Origin: Anaerolineae bacterium
Lineage (GTDB): Bacteria > Chloroflexota > Anaerolineae > JACIWP01
Length of the DNA stretch: 13,856 nucleotides
NCBI GenBank assembly: GCA_014360855.1
Contig: JACIWP010000051.1
Location: forward strand, 1-13,856
Reading direction: 5' to 3'
The notes beneath the pieces were generated by a model. That model saw only the letters and a program-made list of their open reading frames with translations. It did not search any database and was not told where the DNA came from. This document shows, piece by piece, positions 6,616 to 13,856 of the stretch (its first letter is position 1; each line of letters opens with the position of its first letter). The position numbers and the translations under genes are program-made.

Positions 6616-8268
6616 GTGAATACCCTCATCGGCAAAACGCTCGGACAGTATCACATTCTTTCTGAGATCGGCCGCGGGGGAATGGCGGTCGTCTATAAGG
6701 CGGAACAAACCAGCCTGAACCGCTTCGTCGCCCTGAAGGTCCTGTTCCCCAATTTCACCGGCGATTCCACCTCCGTCGAGCGCCTGCACCGCGAGGCGCA
6801 GGCGGCCGCCCGCCTGGACCACCCCAACATCGTCGAGATCTATGAGGTGGGGGAGCACGAGGGCCTGCACTTCATCGCCATGAAGTATGTGGACGGTCAG
6901 CCCCTGGATGTCATCCTCCAGCAGGGGCCTCTGCCGCCGGCGCGTGCCCTGAAAATCCTCGCCCAGGTCGCCTCTGCCCTGGATTACGCCCACCGCCACA
7001 ACGTGGTGCACCGCGATATCAAACCCAGCAATATCATCGTCAGCGCCGGCGACCGCATCACCCTGACCGACTTCGGCCTGGCCAAAGGCGCCGGTAGTGC
7101 TACCCTGACCAGCTCCGGCGCGCTGGTGGGGACGCCGGCCTATATGTCGCCCGAGCAGGCGCGCGGCGATGAGACTGACTACCGCGCCGATATTTACGCG
7201 CTGGGCGTGGTCGCGTATGAGATGTTGGCCGGCCGGCCGCCCTTCATCGGCAATCCTTTGTCCATCATCATGGCCCATGCCAGCCAACCCCCTCCGCCGC
7301 TACGGCAGTTCCGTCCCGACCTGCCCCCAGGCCTGGAAGCAGTGGTGATGAAAGCGCTGGCGAAGGAGCCGGCCGAACGCTATACCACCGCCGGCGAGTT
7401 TGCCGCCGCCCTGCGGCAAGCACTGACCCAGCCGGCGGCATCCGCCAGGACACAGCCCACTGCCGAACCCCTGCCCCCTGCGGCGGCCACCCATTCCCGG
7501 CTGGTCTGGGGCATCGCCGGCGCCATCGTGGTGATCGCGCTGATCGTAGGCATCGGCGCGTGGGCCGCGAGCGGGCGCGGCCAGCTCGCAGTGCCGCCGG
7601 CCGAGACGGCAACCGCCGTGATGCCGACCCCGACGGAATTCGTGCCGGCGGTCATTCCCCCGCCCACAGATACGCCGCCGGCGATCAGCACCCCCACGCC
7701 CAGGCCTGCGGAGACATCCACGCCCACGCAGGCGGCCACGGCCACCGACACGCCATCTCCTGTGCCGACGGCAACCTGGACGGCCAGCCCTGCCCCAACG
7801 GATACGCCGACAGCCTTGCCGACACCCACTTTTACCCGGCCGGCGCGTACTGCCGTGCCGATGATTTCCCTTTCGCTGACGGCGCCGGCGGATGGGCAGG
7901 CGTTCGCGGCCGACCAGACGCCGGTATTGAGCTGGTCCAGCTCTCGCCCCCTGGCCGGCGATGAGCGGTTCGTGGTGGTCATCGAACGGGTGCCTCCCCC
8001 GCCGCACAGCGGCATCTGGTACGATTACCATATCACCCGCGATACCAGCCTGCCGGCGCCTCGCTATCTGGCGGAGACCTCCGCCGACGGGCAGTTCACC
8101 TGGTACGTGCAGGTGATGCGCGGCGCGCGGCTGGAGAACGGTCAGCTCCAGGGCAATCTGGTCGGACAGCCCAGCCCGAAGCGCACCTTTACCTGGAACC
8201 GCCCGCCGGCCGGCGGTGGTGGGGGAGGCCCATCCACCCCACGGCCGACCCCTACGCGCGATGATTGA
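6616..8268 (+). CDS. PknB-type transmembrane serine/threonine protein kinase
   Basis: Hanks-type kinase of 550 residues. The cytoplasmic kinase domain (about 12-270) has every key element: Gly loop IGRGGMAVVYKA, catalytic K41 (VALKVL), helix-C E60, HRDIKPSNI with D134, DFG with D152, and GTPAYMSPEQ. A membrane helix at about 296-317 is followed by an external Thr/Pro-rich stalk (about 327-412, repeated DTP, TPT and PTA), then a beta-sandwich-like domain at about 415-528 (PADGQAF, PVLSWSS, WYDYHIT, GQFTWYVQV) in place of PASTA repeats, and a Gly/Pro/Thr tail. The start is GTG 6616; its ribosome binding site is weak, but similarity begins within a few residues. The external domain probably senses a ligand; which one is unknown. 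It is followed after 57 bases by the secreted propeller gene, likely co-transcribed. Confidence 0.94.
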   Translation: MNTLIGKTLGQYHILSEIGRGGMAVVYKAEQTSLNRFVALKVLFPNFTGDSTSVERLHREAQAAARLDHPNIVEIYEVGEHEGLHFIAMKYVDGQPLDVILQQGPLPPARALKILAQVASALDYAHRHNVVHRDIKPSNIIVSAGDRITLTDFGLAKGAGSATLTSSGALVGTPAYMSPEQARGDETDYRADIYALGVVAYEMLAGRPPFIGNPLSIIMAHASQPPPPLRQFRPDLPPGLEAVVMKALAKEPAERYTTAGEFAAALRQALTQPAASARTQPTAEPLPPAAATHSRLVWGIAGAIVVIALIVGIGAWAASGRGQLAVPPAETATAVMPTPTEFVPAVIPPPTDTPPAISTPTPRPAETSTPTQAATATDTPSPVPTATWTASPAPTDTPTALPTPTFTRPARTAVPMISLSLTAPADGQAFAADQTPVLSWSSSRPLAGDERFVVVIERVPPPPHSGIWYDYHITRDTSLPAPRYLAETSADGQFTWYVQVMRGARLENGQLQGNLVGQPSPKRTFTWNRPPAGGGGGGPSTPRPTPTRDD

Positions 8269-8325
8269 TGACGTGATGCCGTGCCCTATGCCGACACGCC
8301 GCACAGGTTCAAGAGACAGCATACG

Positions 8326-10326
8326 ATGAATGCCCGCGGCTGGTGGAAATGGGCCTTGCTATGGCTCGTCGGAGGACTGCTGTTCGCCTGGATGGCCGCG
8401 CCGGCCTCGGGAAACGCCCCATCTTCGCCGCCGGCGCCGGCGGCTACCCCAGCGCCAGTGCAGGTGTGCTTCCAAGACGGCACTGCCGGCTATGCCGGCA
8501 CGCGCGACACCTACCTCGACCGCAGTTCCCCTACGACGCCTTTCGGAAGCCTGGATACACTGCGCGCCAGCGCCGATGCCGGCCAGGTGATGCTGTTGTC
8601 CTTCGATCTCTCTGCGGTTCCCCCCAACGCTCAGGTGCAGTCCGCGTACCTGCGCCTATATGCCGTGGAGCGCTCTGCGGCGGCCGGCATAAGCCTGTCC
8701 GCACACCAGGTGTATCGGGCATGGCAGGAGGAGCAGGCCATATGGAACAGTGCCAGCGCCGGCACCCCATGGGGCGCGCCCGGCTGTAACAGCACCATAA
8801 CGGACCGCGCCGCGACGGCGGTCTCCAGCGCTCAGGTAAACGCCGTGAACGCCTGGGTCCAGTGGGATATTACGCCACTCGTCCAGCTGTGGATCAATGA
8901 CCCGGCCCGCAACTATGGGCTGGTCCTGCGGGGCGCCGGCGACTCTTCCGTGCGCTACAGCTTCCGTTCTTCCGAATCCTCCAACATCACCCAGCGTCCC
9001 CAGCTTTGCCTGACCTACGTCGTGCCCGTCAATCAATGGGGACAGATTGTCGGTAAGGTCTGGCATGACCTTAACGGTGACGGGATACTACAGACGGGGG
9101 AGCCGGCGCTGGCCGGCGCCCGGCTTGAGCTGTGGCGCGGCCAGCAGAAGCTGAGCGAGTATACCACTACCTCCAGCGGCGCATATGCCTTCTCCACCCT
9201 GGTGCCGGACACCTATACCATTATCGAGGTCAATCCGCCGGGCTACCGCTCCACCACGCCTGACAGCCGGACGGTAACCGTGGCCGCCGGCGAGACGGTG
9301 CGGGTGGACTTCGGCGATCAGCGCGTCTCCCCGCCAAGGACCTCCCTCCTGCCCCTGCTCGGTTCCCGCTTCGGCGCAGTGACCCCGACGCCGGCTCCCA
9401 CCCCGTACTGGCGGCCGGGGACTGGCTTGAGCGACAAGCAGGTGAACGCGCTCCTGCGCTTCAGCGATGCGTGTGACCGCGCCTATGCCGGCGTGGATGA
9501 GCTGGGCCTTTTCCGCACCCTGAACGGCGGCCAGAGCTGGGAACGCCGCGGCCTGGACTACAGCGTTCTGGAGATGGTCCTGGTGCCGTGGAACAACGCC
9601 TATCTCTTCGCCGCCACCTGGGGCGCCGGCGTGATGCACAGCGCGGACGGCGGCGCATCCTGGGTCGCCATGAACGCCGGTTTGGAGGGCCATCACTGGC
9701 TCTACGCCATCGCCATGGACCCCTGGCGCAACACCCTCTATGTCGGCACGGCCGACAGCGGCGTCTATAAGAGCACGAACAGCGGGGTATCCTGGTCGCC
9801 GGTCAACAACGGCCTGACGGACCTGGCGATACGCGCCCTGGCGGTAGACCCGGCGGCCGGCCAGTCGGTGGTGTATGCCGGCACCTTGGCGCACGGGGTT
9901 TTCAAATCCACCAACGGCGGGGCAAGCTGGCAGAACATCGGGCCGGCGAACGTGCGCGTGCGCGACATCGAGATTGACCCGCTCGATCCCAGCATTATCT
10001 TCGTGGCCACGGATGATGGGGTGTACCGGTCCTCCGACGGCGGAGGGAGCTGGCCGCCGGCCTATCATAAGCTGGCCGGCACCAGCGTCAACGCGCTGGC
10101 GTTACTGCGCACGGGCACCGATGCCTCGTCACCGCTGGTGGTATATGCCGGCCGTGAGGATCACGGGGTGTATATGAGCCGCGATGGAGGAGCTTCCTGG
10201 GAGGCGATGAACACCGGCCTGCCTGCCGGCACCAGTGTGCGCTCTCTCATCGTGGGAGGGACGGGCGCCGGCTGTCCACGGCTGTACGCCGGCACACGCG
10301 CCGGCAGTGTATGGGTCTGGCGGTAA
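8326..10326 (+). CDS. Secreted DNRLRE - SdrD_B-like - Asp-box beta-propeller protein
   Basis: Exported protein of 666 residues, function not established. Order: basic N-terminus and hydrophobic signal segment (about 8-28), Pro/Ala-rich spacer, DNRLRE-type beta domain (about 46-232; QDTYLDR-like start, WDITPLVQLWI, then SFRSSES), SdrD_B/prealbumin-like domain (about 240-330; GKVWHDLNGDGILQTGEPAL, a Ca-loop-like stretch), a LLPLL plus TPTPAPTP linker, then a propeller with six Asp-box motifs of the form S-x-D/N-G-G-x-S-W at about 399, 439, 483, 528, 569 and 618 (one reads NSG). Vps10/sortilin-type and photosystem-assembly-type propellers share this repeat. No LPXTG or C-terminal membrane anchor is present. 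The start is ATG 8326, the first Met before the signal segment; the ribosome binding site is weak. Downstream of, and probably co-expressed with, the Ser/Thr kinase; converges on the histidine-kinase gene 11 bases away. Confidence 0.85.
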   Translation: MNARGWWKWALLWLVGGLLFAWMAAPASGNAPSSPPAPAATPAPVQVCFQDGTAGYAGTRDTYLDRSSPTTPFGSLDTLRASADAGQVMLLSFDLSAVPPNAQVQSAYLRLYAVERSAAAGISLSAHQVYRAWQEEQAIWNSASAGTPWGAPGCNSTITDRAATAVSSAQVNAVNAWVQWDITPLVQLWINDPARNYGLVLRGAGDSSVRYSFRSSESSNITQRPQLCLTYVVPVNQWGQIVGKVWHDLNGDGILQTGEPALAGARLELWRGQQKLSEYTTTSSGAYAFSTLVPDTYTIIEVNPPGYRSTTPDSRTVTVAAGETVRVDFGDQRVSPPRTSLLPLLGSRFGAVTPTPAPTPYWRPGTGLSDKQVNALLRFSDACDRAYAGVDELGLFRTLNGGQSWERRGLDYSVLEMVLVPWNNAYLFAATWGAGVMHSADGGASWVAMNAGLEGHHWLYAIAMDPWRNTLYVGTADSGVYKSTNSGVSWSPVNNGLTDLAIRALAVDPAAGQSVVYAGTLAHGVFKSTNGGASWQNIGPANVRVRDIEIDPLDPSIIFVATDDGVYRSSDGGGSWPPAYHKLAGTSVNALALLRTGTDASSPLVVYAGREDHGVYMSRDGGASWEAMNTGLPAGTSVRSLIVGGTGAGCPRLYAGTRAGSVWVWR

Positions 10327-10337
10327 ACCCGCCGCGC

Positions 10338-12878
<2,541 letters not shown>

Positions 12879-12920
12879 GATACCCCTGTTCCGATTCAAG
12901 ACGTTAGTTGAATCATTGTA

Positions 12921-12949
12921 ATATTGCTTCGCTTTACGTAGCGCAATAT
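12921..12949. repeat. Inverted repeat at the start of the histidine-kinase transcript
   Basis: ATATTGC (12921-12927) and GCAATAT (12943-12949) are perfect inverse copies 15 bases apart; CGCT and AGCG inside them extend the pairing with a small bulge. The repeat starts two bases past the -10 box of the kinase promoter and covers the predicted start to about +25, so it could be an operator or a leader hairpin. Confidence 0.5.
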
Positions 12950-12951
12950 CA

Positions 12952-12981
12952 ATTATAGCATAAAATCGCGATGGGCGGCAA
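12952..12981 (-). promoter_or_regulatory. Promoter of the hybrid histidine-kinase gene
   Basis: On the minus strand TTGCCG (12981-12976), an 18-base spacer, and perfect TATAAT (12957-12952) with TGC before it. The expected start is near 12945, giving a leader of about 67 bases. Confidence 0.7.
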
Positions 12982-13167
12982 ACACGTTTTTGAGAGGGTG
13001 TGAAAAGGGCCGTGAGATGCGGTGTGCTGGAGCCGGAGCCAGCGAGCGCGGTACAGCCGGCGCCGGCCCTGTTGTGGTGGGATAAGGACCCCCAGGCCCC
13101 CTGGGTGATAGGGCTTCCGAACCGGATTTGCCGACTATGCTTTTGCGATACCCTTTACCTTCAAAAT
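12982..13167. other. Non-coding gap between the histidine-kinase and rpsO promoters
   Basis: No gene with a ribosome binding site or family similarity is visible; reading frames through it lack both. It contains a perfect 12-base palindrome made of two overlapping GCCGGC units (13056-13067) and a short hairpin, CCCAGG/CCTGGG at 13091-13105 with a 3-base loop and no T-tract. I found no tRNA or recognisable RNA gene. Confidence 0.5.
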
Positions 13168-13196
13168 TTGCTGGCACGTATGTTTTATGCTATAAT
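13168..13196 (+). promoter_or_regulatory. Promoter of rpsO
   Basis: TTGCTG at 13168-13173, 17-base spacer, perfect TATAAT at 13191-13196 preceded by TGC (extended -10). The expected start is near 13203, so the leader is about 49 bases. Confidence 0.75.
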
Positions 13197-13226
13197 GATG
13201 CCCGTACATAGGACAGAACGTGCCAG
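13171..13226. repeat. 9-bp inverted repeat flanking the rpsO -10 box
   Basis: CTGGCACGT at 13171-13179 overlaps the -35 box and its exact inverse ACGTGCCAG lies at 13218-13226 in the early leader, 38 bases away. One half lies upstream of transcription, so it would work as DNA (paired operator half-sites) and not as an RNA hairpin. Confidence 0.4.
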
Positions 13227-13251
13227 ACTGATGCGGAAAAGGAGGATTTCG

Positions 13252-13521
13252 GTGTCGCTCACAAAGGCGGAAAAGGACGCCATCATTCAGGAGTTTCGCG
13301 TCCATCCTAACGATACAGGTTCGCCCGAAGTGCAGATTGCTCTGCTCACCAAGCGCATTAATGAGCTGACGGAGCATCTCAAGGTACACAAGCACGACGA
13401 GCATTCGCGCCGCGGCCTGCTGAAGATGGTAGGCCAGCGCCGGCGACTGCTCGCCTACCTCAGCCGCACGGATGCGGAGCGCTATAAGACCCTGATCAAT
13501 CGGCTGGGCCTGCGCAAATAA
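13252..13521 (+). CDS. rpsO: 30S ribosomal protein S15
   Basis: Primary 16S rRNA-binding protein of the small-subunit platform; it organises the central-domain three-way junction and helps form bridge B4. The 89-residue length from GTG 13252 is exactly the family norm, with GGAGG (13241-13245) six bases upstream. Diagnostic stretches are TGSPEVQIALLTKRI, LTEHLKVHKHDEHSRRGLL, KMVGQRRRLLAYL and the C-terminal YKTLINRLGLRK. In-frame ATG codons further upstream would add a non-family extension and are rejected. It has its own promoter. In many bacteria rpsO autoregulates through its leader and is followed by pnp; pnp does not follow within the 330 bases left, and I see no known S15 leader fold. 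Confidence 0.98.
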   Translation: MSLTKAEKDAIIQEFRVHPNDTGSPEVQIALLTKRINELTEHLKVHKHDEHSRRGLLKMVGQRRRLLAYLSRTDAERYKTLINRLGLRK

Positions 13522-13563
13522 CACCGCTTCGCGAAGGCTCTTTTCCGATACGATGTCTATCTG

Positions 13564-13612
13564 GCGGACGCCTGTGATGCCCGAAGACGTGGGGCTGAGG
13601 GGTCCGCATTTT
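13564..13612 (+). terminator. Possible rho-independent terminator of rpsO
   Basis: GCGGAC (13564-13569) pairs with GTCCGC (13602-13607), with an inner GCCC/GGGC pair (13579-13582 and 13592-13595), and ATTTTCATT follows. The loop is larger and the T-run shorter than in a classic terminator. A closer palindrome, CTTCGCGAAG with CTCTTTT after it (about 13527-13543), is an alternative. Confidence 0.35.
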
Positions 13613-13638
13613 CATTATTAGGGATTTTGTGATACAGT
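13609..13638 (+). promoter_or_regulatory. Possible promoter ahead of the candidate structured RNA
   Basis: TACAGT at 13633-13638 with TGA directly before it forms an extended -10; a poor -35 (TTTTCA, 13609-13614) lies 18 bases upstream. The predicted start near 13645 falls just before the outer stem of the folded region that follows. Confidence 0.35.
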
Positions 13639-13645
13639 ATCATTG

Positions 13646-13856
13646 GCAGTAACGACAATGGACATGCCGAGCAGGGCATGGCGCGGTGGCCAGAAGGGAC
13701 AGGAATTGGGAAGCATGCCCAAGACGGGGAAGGATGCGCTCCGGTATCCTTGGGCCGGCTTCCCAGTCCCTGACCTCTGGCCCCCGATGCTCGCCTTGCT
13801 GACCCATTCAGCCGGCGCATCTCCCATGCCTGCCCCATGTCCCTTGTCTCCGTGAC
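13646..13856 (+). ncRNA. Candidate structured RNA, rod-like fold (6S-RNA-like?), reaching the window edge
   Basis: No convincing gene lies here, but the two halves pair over about 195 bases. Outer stem: 13654-13666 with 13836-13848 (12 of 13 pairs), continued by 13674-13681 with 13824-13831. An asymmetric internal loop follows (13682-13687 against 13783-13823, the long side holding a small GCTGA/TCAGC hairpin at 13798-13812). Then come 13688-13694 with 13776-13782 (7/7), 13696-13700 with 13766-13770, 13707-13714 with 13758-13765 (8/8), and at the tip GCCC/GGGC and AAGGAT/ATCCTT (13730-13735 with 13746-13751). Length, rod shape and a central bubble with a hairpin on the 3' side resemble 6S RNA, the RNA polymerase decoy, but no sequence signature proves it. 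The plus strand is favoured by the extended -10 just upstream. A palindromic mobile repeat is the main alternative. Confidence 0.42.

Noticed and set aside
6437..6619. Possible 60-residue plus-strand protein before the kinase
   Set aside because: The best promoter for the kinase lies inside it, it has no family similarity, and it overlaps the kinase start by a few bases.
13646..13856. SRP RNA, RNase P RNA or tmRNA identity for the folded region
   Set aside because: The SRP tetraloop/GGAAGG motif, the RNase P P4 core and a tmRNA Ala acceptor plus tag frame are not seen on either strand.

Overview
The window is GC-rich chromosomal DNA that reads like a member of the Chloroflexota (Anaerolineae-like). 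No rRNA or other taxonomic marker except rpsO is present, so this is inferred from style: a PknB-type kinase with a Thr/Pro-rich external stalk and a C-terminal beta-sandwich, a secreted DNRLRE/SdrD_B/Asp-box protein with TPTPAPTP linkers, GAF-GAF-PAS hybrid kinases, frequent GTG/TTG starts, and a very dense GCCGGC palindrome.

Layout. (1) 1-590: wreck of an IS4-type transposase, read in five frame segments, with different composition and no GCCGGC. (2) 602-2475, minus strand: DegV fatty-acid-binding protein, then an ECF-like sigma factor, then a small single-pass membrane protein; probably one operon. (3) 2575-3306, plus: a GNAT-like acetyltransferase, divergent from degV; the 100-bp gap holds a near-consensus promoter whose -10 box is itself a palindrome. 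(4) 3314-6340, minus: fmt, an XRE-cupin regulator, a GcvT-like aminomethyltransferase and a stand-alone receiver protein, packed with gaps of 14-18 bp behind one good promoter. (5) 6616-10326, plus: a transmembrane Ser/Thr kinase followed by a large secreted beta-propeller protein, from an extended -10 promoter. (6) 10338-12878, minus: an 846-residue soluble hybrid histidine kinase, convergent with the propeller gene. (7) 12900-13856: rpsO with its own promoter, flanked by non-coding DNA; the last 210 bases hold no convincing gene but fold into a long interrupted rod like a structured RNA (6S-like), running to the window edge.

How the genes fit together. Much of the window is signalling: sigma factor plus membrane protein, XRE-cupin regulator, receiver protein, Ser/Thr kinase, and hybrid histidine kinase. 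Two enzymes of the fmt operon use folate one-carbon units (Fmt uses 10-formyl-THF; the GcvT family uses THF), which gives that operon some metabolic logic. The kinase-propeller pair suggests a surface sensing or exported-protein module.

The most unusual items are the candidate structured RNA after rpsO, the GCCGGC density, the palindromic -10 box between degV and the acetyltransferase gene, and inverted repeats at the rpsO and histidine-kinase promoters.
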